DNA of 64,000 bases from Paraglaciecola sp. T6c (GCF_000014225.1 NC_008228.1:620001-684000); one strand, 5' to 3'; counted from the stretch's first letter, positions 44,628 to 54,347 are shown. Numbers and translations are program-made. Notes: a model not told the origin generated them from the letters alone.

Positions 44628-45203
44628 CTATTCTTTATTGGGCTTTTTCTCGGGGGTCTTATTAGTTTTCATTAGCTTGTTCTTCATGTCGATGACTTTG
44701 CCTACGCCTGAACCTAATTTCATTAACGTGCCTAAGGTATCTGGGTTCATTTGCTGTAACTCGCTGGTCCATTTACTGATGGTTTCAAGTAAATCGTGTA
44801 TTTCCTGTAACCTCTGTTGCGCGTATATCTCTTCTTTATTTTCAGGCGTTTCAAGCATAATACCGCGCAGCAAAGTCAGTGTTGGGTCCATTTCTCGTTT
44901 ACGTCGTTCTTCAAACACCCGATTGGCCATTTCCCAAATAGTACCTGCACCTTGGTAATATTCTTTGCGGTCCCCAGGGATGTGATGTTGCTTAATTAAC
45001 TGCCATGATTGTAATTCTTTTAAGCCCATACTGACATTTCCGCGGGATACGCTGAGCGCTTCTGCGATTTGGTTTGCACTTAAGGGCGTTTCACTGATGA
45101 CCAGCAACGCATACATTTGTCCAACGGTACGATTGAAACCCCAGCGGCTGCCCATTTCGCCAAAGTGCATGACGAAGGATTCGATCATAGGTGTCATTTG
45201 CAT
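44628..45203 (-). CDS. GbsR/MarR-type transcriptional regulator
   Basis: This 191-residue winged-helix regulator has the N-terminal segment FGEMGSRWGFNRTVGQMYAL (about 14-33) and the HTH LSANQIAEALSVSRGNVSMG (about 41-60). This pattern is typical of the GbsR subgroup, whose members respond to choline, betaine or drugs and repress neighbouring transport genes. The C-terminal helices are probably for dimerisation. The target is unknown: the nearest genes are the convergent M28 peptidase and, across a 500-bp gap, the lipocalin gene. Confidence 0.85.
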   Translation of the reverse strand: MQMTPMIESFVMHFGEMGSRWGFNRTVGQMYALLVISETPLSANQIAEALSVSRGNVSMGLKELQSWQLIKQHHIPGDRKEYYQGAGTIWEMANRVFEERRKREMDPTLTLLRGIMLETPENKEEIYAQQRLQEIHDLLETISKWTSELQQMNPDTLGTLMKLGSGVGKVIDMKNKLMKTNKTPEKKPNKE

Positions 45204-45705
45204 AAAGTATCTTATATATAGAAGTTTCAGTAATTATTGAAATTTAAACCTGCGCTGATGCTTTGTCAAACACCTTTGTCGCTGGATAAGGGGCTCATCA
45301 CAAACACTATTTTCTACTATTGGGACTGATTTAGTGCATCTATCCCCTATTTTTTTGCCGTAAATTAAATCGAATTAGTTGTTAGTTCAGTATGATACCT
45401 AGGGCCTGTTGAGCATTTAGGATCGTAATTCGTTCAATCTATCCTTGAAAGGATCCTTCGAGCAGCACATGTTTAGCATTTATGCTGCGTTGTCGTCTAT
45501 TTATTGGGGATAGTCGAACTACTTAACCTGAGTTCTGGATAAGACGTGTCAGTCCAATGGGATTTAAACCTATAATTCAATGGCTTATCCAGTATTCAGG
45601 TTACTTAAACTCTGGTGTGTATGAAAACATTGAGCGGCAACGTTAAGCTGGAAAGATAAACAGACCCTTGTTGAGCCATAAACTAATTTTATAAGGACAC
45701 CATTT
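45204..45705. other. 502-bp intergenic region with degenerate mobile-element-like repeats
   Basis: No gene was recognised here. The region holds a 19-bp inverted repeat described separately, the palindrome ATCCTTGAAAGGAT near 45441-45455, and GCAGCA/TGCTGC arms near 45462-45490. The phrase AGGGCCTGTTGA near 45411 looks like the tip of a known type of insertion sequence, which I cannot verify. The lipocalin promoter must lie in the last part. Confidence 0.45.
45525..45602. repeat. 19-bp inverted repeat, possible MITE or IS remnant
   Basis: AACCTGAGTTCTGGATAAG (45525-45543) is repeated inverted at 45584-45602 with 17 of 19 matches and 40 bp between. The size fits a miniature inverted-repeat element or a folded RNA; it is not followed by a T-run and so is not a simple terminator. 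Confidence 0.6.
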
Positions 45706-46269
45706 ATGCAATTAAAATCGTCATTACTCACTTTCTTCAGGGGGTTGCCAAAGTCTGGGTACAGGCTAGCGATTCTCTTGTTTGTCGTGCTTTTAAATGC
45801 TTGTACTTCTTTACCTGAAGGTATTAAACCGGTGAAAGATTTTGAGTTGCAACGTTATCTGGGCAAGTGGTACGAAATCGCACGCCATGATCACTCATTT
45901 GAACGAGGCTTGGAACAAGTAACAGCACAATACAGTATGCGAGATGATGGCGGTGTGAAAGTCATTAATCGTGGTTTCAACCCAGAAGAGCAGGAGTGGG
46001 ACGAAGCCATTGGCAAAGCTTATTTTGTTGGCGAGCAAAACACCGGTCATTTGAAGGTGTCTTTTTTTGGACCTTTTTATGCAAGTTATGTGATCTTTTC
46101 GTTAGACATTGATGACTACGGTTATGCGATGATCACTGGACCTAACAGAGATTACTTTTGGATCTTGGCCCGTCAACCTGAGCTTGAGGATGATGTGCTG
46201 CAACGCTTGCTGACTAAGGCACGCGATGCAGGCTTTGATACTGAAAAGTTAATTTTCGTCAACCAGTGA
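45706..46269 (+). CDS. blc: Bacterial lipocalin, outer-membrane lipoprotein (Blc-like)
   Basis: This 187-residue lipoprotein has a signal peptide with the lipobox LLNAC (Cys about residue 32) and the lipocalin motif YLGKWYEIARHDHSFERGLE near 50-69. The third conserved region is RDYFWILARQPELEDD. Blc-type proteins bind lysophospholipids or fatty acids and are often stress-induced. The N-terminal extension before the hydrophobic core is longer than usual. It is predicted to be in the outer membrane, facing the periplasm. Confidence 0.92.
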   Translation: MQLKSSLLTFFRGLPKSGYRLAILLFVVLLNACTSLPEGIKPVKDFELQRYLGKWYEIARHDHSFERGLEQVTAQYSMRDDGGVKVINRGFNPEEQEWDEAIGKAYFVGEQNTGHLKVSFFGPFYASYVIFSLDIDDYGYAMITGPNRDYFWILARQPELEDDVLQRLLTKARDAGFDTEKLIFVNQ

Positions 46270-46359
46270 AAGCAATGGCTAAGTGATTAATGTTTTTTGA
46301 AATGTTCGCCTCTTAGGCAGGGTCTTTTACCAATAGATACATGAAGTAACAGGAACCCT

Positions 46360-46881
46360 ATGTTTAGCGACAATCAGGCACTTAATAGTCACTTAGAGAC
46401 AGTAGAGCAAGCAAAAACGTTTTTAAAACATATCTCAGATCATGCCTATCAAGACGTCATGGCGCCCCATGTGGTCAGCAGTGCAGGTGCTCATATGCGG
46501 CATGTGATTGACCACTACTTGGCGCTCAAACAAGGAATAGAAAAAGGGGTTGTGGATTATAACTTACGCCATCGTGAGTCTGATGTCGCTCATTCAACTG
46601 CTTCGGCCTTACAAGCGTGGAATAGAATTGAGCATTGGTTATTTGATGTCTATCAATCTGATATGCATGCAAAGCTGACGGTGTTGAGTGAAACGTCAGT
46701 CAAGCAAACGTATGTGAATGAGGTTAACTCTACCCTTGGGCGTGAATTAGCTTTTGTGTCAAGCCATGCTATTCATCATTTTTCTTTGCTGGCGATAATT
46801 GCGTCGCTGCAAGGGCAAACTACTCATGCGCTTTTTGGGGTGGCTCCCTCAACGGCAACCTACCAAAGAGCACAAGCTTAA
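46360..46881 (+). CDS. DinB-like four-helix protein
   Basis: This 173-residue all-helical protein has histidines spaced as in the DinB/YfiT metal-binding superfamily: GAHMRHVIDHYLAL (about 43-56) and SSHAIHHFSLLAIIAS (about 133-148). Such proteins bind a divalent metal and many are thiol transferases or have unknown roles. It is cytoplasmic, without a signal peptide. AGGAACC lies before the ATG. It sits between the lipocalin and the YjdM gene without tight coupling. The fold call is reasonably firm; the activity is not predictable. Confidence 0.75.
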   Translation: MFSDNQALNSHLETVEQAKTFLKHISDHAYQDVMAPHVVSSAGAHMRHVIDHYLALKQGIEKGVVDYNLRHRESDVAHSTASALQAWNRIEHWLFDVYQSDMHAKLTVLSETSVKQTYVNEVNSTLGRELAFVSSHAIHHFSLLAIIASLQGQTTHALFGVAPSTATYQRAQA

Positions 46882-47006
46882 GTCATCAGTAAATTTGGTG
46901 TTTTTATATTTTTTGTGGATAATAGCGCCAAATTTAGCTTGGTTATCTATGAAACGTATATTGTTTTTAGGTTCAAGCATGGCATTAGTTAATAAAGGAA
47001 CGCACC

Positions 47007-47345
47007 ATGAGTGGCTTACCAAATTGTACTGCGTGTAACTCTGAATACACCTATGAAGATGGAAATATGTATGTTTGCCCTGAGTGCGGACATGAGTGGG
47101 CGCAGGGTGAAGACGCGTCTGAAGACGATACGCCAGTTATCCGCGACTCAAACGGTAATACACTCGTGGACGGTGATACCGTAACGGTCATCAAGGATCT
47201 GAAAGTAAAAGGCTCATCGCTGGTGGTGAAAGTGGGCACTAAAGTGAAAAATATTCGTCTGGTTGATGGCGATCACGACATCGACTGCAAAATTGACGGT
47301 GTTGGTGCTATGAAACTTAAGTCTGAGTTTGTGAAAAAAGTTTAA
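47007..47345 (+). CDS. yjdM: YjdM (PhnA-type) zinc-ribbon protein
   Basis: This 112-residue protein has a zinc ribbon (C7, C10, C24, C27) followed by an SH3-like domain ([20 protein letters not shown]). This is the family once named PhnA, alkylphosphonate utilisation protein, although a direct role in phosphonate breakdown is doubtful for this type. AAGGAA precedes the ATG. An imperfect hairpin (ATAGCGC at 47401 with 47423) follows the gene. Confidence 0.93.
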   Translation: MSGLPNCTACNSEYTYEDGNMYVCPECGHEWAQGEDASEDDTPVIRDSNGNTLVDGDTVTVIKDLKVKGSSLVVKVGTKVKNIRLVDGDHDIDCKIDGVGAMKLKSEFVKKV

Positions 47346-47441
47346 GTCATTTTAATCACAAGTGTGTGATCGCGTAAAATAGCTGATCGCACGATGACGA
47401 ATAGCGCTCTATTTCTAACTGGGCGCTATCACTTCTTCGTT

Positions 47442-49196
47442 TCATTGATTTTCTTGATGGCATTTATACGCCTTCCAGCCATCCCCTAAATACAGCCTGC
47501 CTAATTTTTCTGGGGCTTTAGCAAGCTCAACGCTGAGTAACAAACCCGGGGTGTGGTTAAAGTTGCTGTCTATCCCCAAACAATGAAATTTAGCGCCAAG
47601 CTTTTGATAATGCTTAAGCAGAATGGGGACATCTTTACCATCACTTTCAATACCTGCTAACAGACTGGTTAAGTGTTTTTTCAATGGATACTGCTTAGCA
47701 AAGTCTGCTATTTCAGGTGGTACAGAGAAGCCCAATTGAGTGCGGGCTGTTGCGTTACGCGTCGGTGTGACCAAAGCATGCTCAATGAGACTGACACTGC
47801 GTGGGTCGTACAACTTACTTAATGAGACGGTGCCGTACAAAGTACGATATTGAGGGAATTGACAAACAAAGCGTCCTATTCCTCGCCAAAGTAGTAACAA
47901 ACCCTGAAAGCTGTTTTGGTATTCTGGGATTAAAAAAGAGCGCCCCATTTCTAAACAAGGCGCCTGGCGGTTAATGAAATCAGCTGAGAAATTAAACATC
48001 GCGCTCAAATAGAAAGGGTCAATATTCAACGAAGCATTTGCTAATAAACGGTCCGACTGGCCCATTCGATAGGCGCCGATGATTCGACCTAAATCGCGCT
48101 CAACGATGAACAAATGGGTGTAGGTTTTGTCAAAATCATCTGTGTCTAACGAGTTTCCGCTACCTTCATCATGTTCACGAAAAACCAGTTCGCGCAATCT
48201 GGCTATTTCTTTGACGGTTTGCGGTATTTGCTCATAGTAGGCGTAGTACACGTCTAAATTGCGATAACTCAGTAACGTTTGACTTTCATCAAGCTGGGCG
48301 AGCTCAGTATTGATGACAGAGCCCGGCACTTGGGATATTAAAGGTTGCATTGCTACCACGTTAGAAGCGGGCCAAGTGTGTCGCCAAGTCGGATCTTGGG
48401 TGTAACTTTGAATACGTTGCAGCGCTGACAATTCGATATCATCTGTATTTGCGGCAAAAGCGTTAGCGGGGACGCAAGTCGCCGCAGATATTTTAATGCT
48501 CGTATCGCGTTTATTTAATAACTCTCTGGGAAGCATAAGCATTCTCAGGCGGTAGTACACTCTTCCAAGATGGTAAAACAGTGGGCTATTTTCACCACTT
48601 ACAAACAGCGCTAAGTACTGGGCTCCAGTGCGAGTCACTAAGTTGGCAACAATACGATTCCATTGGTGCTCACTAATGCGTTTTTTGTCAGCTTGATAGT
48701 AAGACACTCGCCCTGCTGGGAAAATCAGTAATGCGCCGCCTTGCTTCACGTGGCGCAAGCTCTCACGCAAAGAGGGGGCGTTTTTAGGATCGCGTTCAGA
48801 AAGCGGGTTAGTGAAAATAAAATAATCTTTTAACTCAGTGAAAAGGGCGAGACCTTGATTGGCTAATACTTTCAGATCAGGCCGAATCTGGCCTATAACG
48901 TAAGCTAAAATCACCCCCTCAATTCCGCCAAAGGGGTGATTGCTGGCGATAACAAGTGGGCCGTTTTGAGGAACTTTTTTTTGTAAAACGTCAGTGCCTT
49001 CTACTGTTACATTGAGCGCCTCAAGTAGTGCTTTGGCGAACGCTTCTTTGTTCAAGCCAGTTAAATGATGTTCGCGATATAAATGATCCAACCGATGGAT
49101 GGCCAGTAGTTTGTCCAACAAACCCATTACACCGGTTAAAATGGCAGTTTGTTTTTCTTGGGGAACAAGATTCAGTAAGGTGATGGCTGTGGTCAT
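47442..49196 (-). CDS. Two-domain acyltransferase (PlsC-like plus GNAT), OlsF-type aminolipid synthase candidate
   Basis: This 584-residue protein has two fused acyltransferase domains. The N-terminal PlsC-like domain (about 70-260) has NHPFGGIEG in place of the usual NHxxxxD motif and FPAGRVS as the FPEG-type motif. The C-terminal part (about 310-500) is a GNAT-like acyl-ACP N-acyltransferase domain (LRELVFREHDEGSGNSLDTD, then APCLEMGRSFLIPEYQNS). The same order is known for OlsF, which makes ornithine lipids in one polypeptide; related enzymes make glutamine or lysine lipids. The headgroup amino acid cannot be predicted. The gene is divergent from pyrC. Such phosphorus-free lipids can replace phospholipids when phosphate is scarce. 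Confidence 0.83.
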   Translation of the reverse strand: MTTAITLLNLVPQEKQTAILTGVMGLLDKLLAIHRLDHLYREHHLTGLNKEAFAKALLEALNVTVEGTDVLQKKVPQNGPLVIASNHPFGGIEGVILAYVIGQIRPDLKVLANQGLALFTELKDYFIFTNPLSERDPKNAPSLRESLRHVKQGGALLIFPAGRVSYYQADKKRISEHQWNRIVANLVTRTGAQYLALFVSGENSPLFYHLGRVYYRLRMLMLPRELLNKRDTSIKISAATCVPANAFAANTDDIELSALQRIQSYTQDPTWRHTWPASNVVAMQPLISQVPGSVINTELAQLDESQTLLSYRNLDVYYAYYEQIPQTVKEIARLRELVFREHDEGSGNSLDTDDFDKTYTHLFIVERDLGRIIGAYRMGQSDRLLANASLNIDPFYLSAMFNFSADFINRQAPCLEMGRSFLIPEYQNSFQGLLLLWRGIGRFVCQFPQYRTLYGTVSLSKLYDPRSVSLIEHALVTPTRNATARTQLGFSVPPEIADFAKQYPLKKHLTSLLAGIESDGKDVPILLKHYQKLGAKFHCLGIDSNFNHTPGLLLSVELAKAPEKLGRLYLGDGWKAYKCHQENQ

Positions 49197-49384
49197 GGGC
49201 GGTCCGAGGTCAATAGCTTAGGGCTGCGACACGTTTTACGTGCACTGGTTTTAATACTAGACCGTTATCAAGAGGTTTATTATTCAGCGACGTTAGGAAT
49301 ATCTTGGCTATTATATCCAAGCGCAAATTGCGGCATACTATGTAAGAACAATGACCTAACAAAATATGACTTAAGGCTATAACA

Positions 49385-50419
49385 ATGCAGCAAATCACTT
49401 TGACCCAGCCAGACGATTGGCATTTACATTTTCGCGATAATGATATGTTGCTAGAAACCGTGCCTGCCACAGCAAGGACTTTCAAACGCGCTATCGTCAT
49501 GCCTAATTTAGTTCCGCCGGTGGTGAATGCTGAGCTGGCAAGTGCCTATCGAGACCGAATTCTAGCGGCGCGCCCCCAGGGCAGTGAATTTGAACCCTTG
49601 ATGACGCTTTTTTTAACCAATACCACCTCTATTGACGATATTCGAGCAGCGAAAAAAGCCGGTGTGGTTGCGGCTAAGTTATATCCAGCAGGCGCGACGA
49701 CCAATTCTGATGCAGCAGTGAAGGGCATTGAAGCCTTGTTCCCCGTTTTTGCAGAAATGGCCGAGCAGGGGATGTTGTTACTTATCCACGGTGAAGTCAC
49801 TGAAAGCCACGTCGATATTTTTGACCGTGAAAAATTGTTCATTGAGCAATTCTTGGTGAAAATTGTGAACCAATTTCCACAATTGAAAGTGGTGCTTGAG
49901 CATATCACGACCAGTGATGCAGTGGACTTCGTAAGTGCCAGTTCGCACAATGTCGCGGCAACTATAACCCCTCAGCATTTGCTGCTTAATCGTAATGACT
50001 TGCTGGTGGGCGGGGTGAGACCACATAATTTCTGTTTACCTGTGCTAAAGCGCAGTACCCATCAACAAGCGTTGCGAAAAGCAGTTGCGACAGGTTCAAG
50101 TAAATTCTTTTTAGGAACGGATTCAGCGCCTCACGAAAAAAGCGCGAAAGAATCAGCATGTGGTTGCGCGGGCTGCTACAGTGCGTGGAGCGCGTTGGAA
50201 TTATACGCTCAGGTGTTCGAAGAATTAGACGCCTTGGATAAGCTAGAAGGCTTCGCGAGTCACCATGGAGCCGATTTTTATGGTTTACCGCGTAATACCA
50301 AGCAAGTAACTTTGGTAAAAGAGGAGTGGACTATTCCTGAAGTGATTACTTTGCCCAATGGCGAACCTATCGTGCCATTTTTTGCAGGGCAAACCGTTAA
50401 TTGGGCGCTCAAAGCGTAA
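49385..50419 (+). CDS. pyrC: Dihydroorotase
   Basis: Class II dihydroorotase of 344 residues, close to E. coli PyrC. Zinc ligands lie in [11 protein letters not shown]. The carboxylated lysine is in [14 protein letters not shown], with further histidines in LLIHGEV and LEHITT and the catalytic Asp in [16 protein letters not shown]. It cyclises carbamoyl-aspartate in pyrimidine synthesis. Its stop codon overlaps the ATG of the next gene (TAATG), an unusual coupling to a solute-binding protein. Confidence 0.97.
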   Translation: MQQITLTQPDDWHLHFRDNDMLLETVPATARTFKRAIVMPNLVPPVVNAELASAYRDRILAARPQGSEFEPLMTLFLTNTTSIDDIRAAKKAGVVAAKLYPAGATTNSDAAVKGIEALFPVFAEMAEQGMLLLIHGEVTESHVDIFDREKLFIEQFLVKIVNQFPQLKVVLEHITTSDAVDFVSASSHNVAATITPQHLLLNRNDLLVGGVRPHNFCLPVLKRSTHQQALRKAVATGSSKFFLGTDSAPHEKSAKESACGCAGCYSAWSALELYAQVFEELDALDKLEGFASHHGADFYGLPRNTKQVTLVKEEWTIPEVITLPNGEPIVPFFAGQTVNWALKA

Positions 50420-51243
50420 TGCACATTCGCCGGGCGCTCATCACTGCTTGGTTAGGATTCATGTTGATTCCTGCTCTTTGCGGTAAAGCGCTCGCTCAAG
50501 AAAGTACGTCAGAACCTGCGTTTTGGGTTTTGACATCCTTGGAGCCACCTTTTAGCTTACGTAACGACAAGGGGCAGCTTGAAGGATATTTGATTGAGGT
50601 GGTTAGCGGTATTTTAGCCGAAGCAAACATTGAGCAAGAGATCCTCGCTGCGCCTTGGGGGCGCTTAATACAGGAAGCGCAAAGTAAACCTAATGTGCTG
50701 ATGTTTCCACTGGCGCGCACCCCTGATAGAGAAAATGACTATCACTGGATTTTACCACTGACTTCAAATATTTACGGAGTCCTTGGTGCTACTGAAGATA
50801 AAAAGTTTGTAAAACGAAAAGAAGACTTGAATAAGGTATCGCCAATTGGCGTGCTCAAAAACGATTTTCGCCATAAAGTGCTGCTAGATCAGAATATTGA
50901 AGGTGTCATGCCTTTTGATGATTACGACGCAGCCGTTTCTGAGCTCTTATCGGGAAAGCTTAGCTCTTTGTTTTTCTCTGACGCTGGCTTACGTTACTTT
51001 TGTTTTAAACAAGGTGCGGATTGCTCACACTTTACTTTGCTCTATGAATACCAAACTCTCACCAGTTATATTGCCTTGTCAAAAGGTACTGATGCCCAAC
51101 ATATTGGTAAGTTAAAGACAGCCGCAGCACATTTCTTACGGGGTGCTAAATTTAAGGAAATACAACAACGTTGGTTAATGAAGCTACGCTCTCAAGGTCC
51201 ATTTAAATTGCATATCGATCATGGGGTGCTCAACCTCTGGTAG
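50419..51243 (+). CDS. Periplasmic solute-binding protein family 3, orphan
   Basis: This 274-residue protein has a signal peptide ([20 protein letters not shown], cleavage near ALA-QES). The bacterial extracellular solute-binding family 3 fold shows LEPPFSLRNDKGQLEGYLIE (about 45-64) and the hinge region. The ATG at 50419 shares its A with the pyrC stop codon. No ABC permease or ATPase is adjacent, and no sensor domain is fused. Alteromonadales carry many such orphan binding proteins; ligand and role are unknown. Confidence 0.82.
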   Translation: MHIRRALITAWLGFMLIPALCGKALAQESTSEPAFWVLTSLEPPFSLRNDKGQLEGYLIEVVSGILAEANIEQEILAAPWGRLIQEAQSKPNVLMFPLARTPDRENDYHWILPLTSNIYGVLGATEDKKFVKRKEDLNKVSPIGVLKNDFRHKVLLDQNIEGVMPFDDYDAAVSELLSGKLSSLFFSDAGLRYFCFKQGADCSHFTLLYEYQTLTSYIALSKGTDAQHIGKLKTAAAHFLRGAKFKEIQQRWLMKLRSQGPFKLHIDHGVLNLW

Positions 51244-51390
51244 TAGTCAAGCGGAGCCTTCATATTTCGAATTGATTAGGTGCGATTCATTAAAGTGATA
51301 GCTCCGACTCCTACATATTATTACACTAATAACATAATGATTTTTCAGCCAACAAATCGGGGTTTTTTATTATGCACTGGAGCGTATGCC

Positions 51391-52158
51391 GTGTTTCGTA
51401 ATTTAACCTTAATCCTTTCCCTATGTTGCTTATTCCATCAAAAGGTCAGTGCCCAATCTAATCACGAAGAGTTAGCTTTAGCGGTTATTTATGCTGAAGG
51501 GCCGCCGTTTTACGTCTTTGATGAAAACACCCAGCGTTCAAGCGGCTTATTTATAGATATACTGCAACACTTAGCTCAGTCACTTGATCGTGATTTACGT
51601 TATTTACCCACCGCACGAAATAAAATAGAGCAGGACGTTTTGGAACAGAAAGCGGATGTGGCCTTTTTAGCGCCTAAGTGGTTAGATTCGCCCGAAAAAC
51701 TGCTGTTCAGCGATCCCGTCTTTAGTTATCAACACGCCTTTTATGGGCTCAACGCGCCACAAGAGGATGATAAACTTGCAGATACCGTGCATGGCAAAAG
51801 TGTCTGCTTGCGTGAAAATTACCGCTACCCAGAGTTGGATCCTTGGCTTAAAAATGGGATGTTGTCTCCCGTATATGTGTCTAGTCATTCTCGCTTATTT
51901 GACATGCTACAACTCGCGCGCTGCGACCTGATATACACCAATACATATAGAGCACGTTGGACGCTGAACGCAAATCACTATGATAAGGCCGTGTTCCAGT
52001 TGGGCACGATGGGGTTAACCGATGAGATAATGTTGGCTTTTTCACCTCGTTGGACAGACAAGATCCCGCAAGTTAATGCCATCATTGAGCAAATGCGTCA
52101 ATCCGGTGAAATACAAGACGTTATAGATAAGAACTTGAATCAACAGCGTGCTGAATAA
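51391..52158 (+). CDS. Periplasmic solute-binding protein family 3, orphan, GTG start
   Basis: This 255-residue protein has a signal peptide (MFRNLTLILSLCCLFHQKVS). It is another family 3 binding protein, with AEGPPFYVFDENTQRSSGLF near 33-52 and the Arg-rich RENYRYPELD segment. The GTG at 51391 is chosen because GGAG lies 8 nt upstream and the signal peptide begins there; the open frame continues upstream to a GTG at 51280 without a site. It resembles its neighbour in fold but not closely in sequence. No transporter partner is nearby. Confidence 0.8.
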   Translation: MFRNLTLILSLCCLFHQKVSAQSNHEELALAVIYAEGPPFYVFDENTQRSSGLFIDILQHLAQSLDRDLRYLPTARNKIEQDVLEQKADVAFLAPKWLDSPEKLLFSDPVFSYQHAFYGLNAPQEDDKLADTVHGKSVCLRENYRYPELDPWLKNGMLSPVYVSSHSRLFDMLQLARCDLIYTNTYRARWTLNANHYDKAVFQLGTMGLTDEIMLAFSPRWTDKIPQVNAIIEQMRQSGEIQDVIDKNLNQQRAE

Positions 52159-52222
52159 ATTTAAGTAACTAAATTAATGTGTTAACAAATAAAAACAATA
52201 ACGAATATATGAAAGGACAACT

Positions 52223-52912
52223 ATGACTGAATTAGTGCAATACCAATGTGAAAACAATGTAGCAACCATAACGTTAAATAACGGCAAGGTGAATGCGTTT
52301 TCTCACGCTATGATCGATCAGCTCAATGGCGCGCTTGATAAAGCATCAGCGGATGAGGCTGTAGTGGTCATCAAAGGCCAACCAGGCATGTTCTCTGCAG
52401 GGTACGATTTAAGCGTGATGCAGGAAAGTATGGAAGCCGCAATGAAATTAGTTGAGAAAGGTTCGACATTGACGCGTAGAATGCTGTCCTTTGAATATCC
52501 TATCATTGCTGCCTGTACTGGGCACGCTGTTGCTAAAGGCGCGTTTGTGCTGTTAGCCTCTGATTATCGAATTGGGATTCAAGGTAAGTTTAAAATTGGT
52601 TTGAACGAAGTTGCCATTGGCATGACCATGCATCAAGCGGGTTTAGAATTAGCGCGTGGACGATTAGCCCCAGTGTTTTTTAATCGTTCCGTGATATTAG
52701 CTGAAATGGTATCAGTTGATGATGCCGTAACCGCTGGTTTCCTAGACGTGGCGGTAGCACCGGACGCATTTGAGCAAACCGTCGCCGCCACCGCGCAAGC
52801 GATGACCAAATTAAATATGAAAGCCCATAAACAAACTAAGTTAAAAGCCCGAGCCGGACTGTTAGACGCGCTAGACAGAGCGATTGAAGTTGACCGTGGT
52901 TCGAGTCTTTAA
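52223..52912 (+). CDS. Enoyl-CoA hydratase/isomerase-family protein
   Basis: This 229-residue crotonase-fold protein has the oxyanion-hole pieces PGMFSAGYDLSVMQ (about 54-67) and CTGHAVAKGAFVLLASDYRI (about 96-115), followed by LNEVAIGM. The reaction cannot be fixed: neither of the two usual catalytic glutamates is obvious in the right place, and short crotonase proteins can be hydratases, isomerases or hydrolases. It is cytoplasmic. dbpA follows after 28 bp and could be co-transcribed. Confidence 0.85.
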   Translation: MTELVQYQCENNVATITLNNGKVNAFSHAMIDQLNGALDKASADEAVVVIKGQPGMFSAGYDLSVMQESMEAAMKLVEKGSTLTRRMLSFEYPIIAACTGHAVAKGAFVLLASDYRIGIQGKFKIGLNEVAIGMTMHQAGLELARGRLAPVFFNRSVILAEMVSVDDAVTAGFLDVAVAPDAFEQTVAATAQAMTKLNMKAHKQTKLKARAGLLDALDRAIEVDRGSSL

Positions 52913-52940
52913 CGATTAAAGACATAAATGAGAGAATGTT

Positions 52941-54320
52941 GTGAGTAAGGAATTTTCCTCCCTGGGGCTAGAAGCAGCCTTGTTAGATAATTTGCAAAGT
53001 ATGGGGTTCAGTCAAATGACTGAAATTCAAGCCGGAACGCTACCTGCTATTTTAGAGGGGCGTGATGTAGTGGCGAAAGCCAAAACCGGAAGTGGTAAAA
53101 CCGCTGCGTTTGGCTTGGCTCTATTGCATAATTTAGACGTGAAGCGCTTTCGTGTTCAAGCTCTAGTGATGTGTCCTACCCGAGAGTTAGCGGAGCAAGT
53201 TGCTCTCGAAATCCGCCGTTTAGGGCGCGGTATTCACAATATTAAAGTGTTGACGTTGTGTGGTGGTACGCCTATGGGGCCGCAAATTGGCTCACTGGAA
53301 CACGGTGCTCATATTATCGTTGGCACACCTGGACGTATAATGGATCATCTTTACAAGCGCCGTTTGGATTTATCGGAAGTTAATACGCTGGTATTGGATG
53401 AAGCAGACCGTATGCTTGATATGGGCTTTGAAGATGAAATGGATGCCGTTATTAAAAGTGTGCCCGAGCAGCGTCAAACCTTGCTGTTTTCTGCGACCTA
53501 CCCAGATTCAATCGCCGCGATCAGTGGCCAAGTGCAAAAAAGCCCATTAGAAGTCACTGTTGAATCCACCCACGATACCGACACCATAGAGCAAGTATTT
53601 TTCGAAGTAGAAGATGCACATCGTACAAAAGCTGTAGCAGCGCTATTAAGTCATTATCAACCTGAATCAGCAATTGTGTTTTGTAATACAAAAATAGCCT
53701 GTCAGGAAGTGGCTGATGAGCTGCAGTCCATGGGGGTATCAGTACTAGCTCTGCATGGTGATTTAGAGCAGCGTGAGCGTAACCAAGTGCTAGTGCGTTT
53801 CGCAAACAAGAGTGCCTCTGTGCTGGTGGCAACGGATGTGGCCTCACGGGGCTTAGACATTAAAGAAGTAAACGCTGTGATTAGTTATCACATTACGCCC
53901 GACCCAGAAGTACATATCCATCGCATAGGTCGCACGGGCCGAGCGGAATCAAAAGGGGTTGCACTAACACTTGTTGCGCCAGATGAAATGGCCAGGGCAA
54001 ACGCCATTGAAGATTACCAAAAAGCGAAATTGAAATGGACAGGCATTCAAGCCATGCGTTTTCATGCTAATCGCTTGATCCAACCACAATACAGTACGTT
54101 ATGTGTTGATGGCGGTAAGAAAGCCAAACTCAGGCCGGGTGACTTACTTGGCGCTTTGACCAAAGAAGCGGAAATCCCTGGGGATGATATTGGTAAGATC
54201 CATATCACTGAGTTCCACGCCTATGTAGCAGTAAAAACGCGCAGTGTTAAGCGAGCCATGCGCCAATTAGGTGAAGGTAAAATCAAAGGGAAAAAGTTTA
54301 AAGTGCGTAAGTTTAACTGA
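52941..54320 (+). CDS. dbpA: ATP-dependent RNA helicase DbpA
   Basis: This 459-residue DEAD-box helicase has the Q motif FSQMTEIQAGTLP, motif I AKTGSGKTAAFG, motif Ia PTRELAEQV, motif II LDEADRMLDMG, motif III SAT and motif VI HRIGRTGRAE. The C-terminal domain (about 385-459) is the DbpA RNA-binding fold that recognises hairpin 92 of 23S rRNA, directing it to 50S assembly. The start codon is GTG. A strong terminator follows. Confidence 0.95.
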   Translation: MSKEFSSLGLEAALLDNLQSMGFSQMTEIQAGTLPAILEGRDVVAKAKTGSGKTAAFGLALLHNLDVKRFRVQALVMCPTRELAEQVALEIRRLGRGIHNIKVLTLCGGTPMGPQIGSLEHGAHIIVGTPGRIMDHLYKRRLDLSEVNTLVLDEADRMLDMGFEDEMDAVIKSVPEQRQTLLFSATYPDSIAAISGQVQKSPLEVTVESTHDTDTIEQVFFEVEDAHRTKAVAALLSHYQPESAIVFCNTKIACQEVADELQSMGVSVLALHGDLEQRERNQVLVRFANKSASVLVATDVASRGLDIKEVNAVISYHITPDPEVHIHRIGRTGRAESKGVALTLVAPDEMARANAIEDYQKAKLKWTGIQAMRFHANRLIQPQYSTLCVDGGKKAKLRPGDLLGALTKEAEIPGDDIGKIHITEFHAYVAVKTRSVKRAMRQLGEGKIKGKKFKVRKFN

Positions 54321-54347
54321 AACGCCCAGTAAAATGTTTTGAATAAA

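Noticed and set aside
51372-51401. Short upstream frame overlapping the start of the second binding-protein gene
   Set aside because: Nine codons only, and no separate ribosome binding site apart from the one serving the gene itself.
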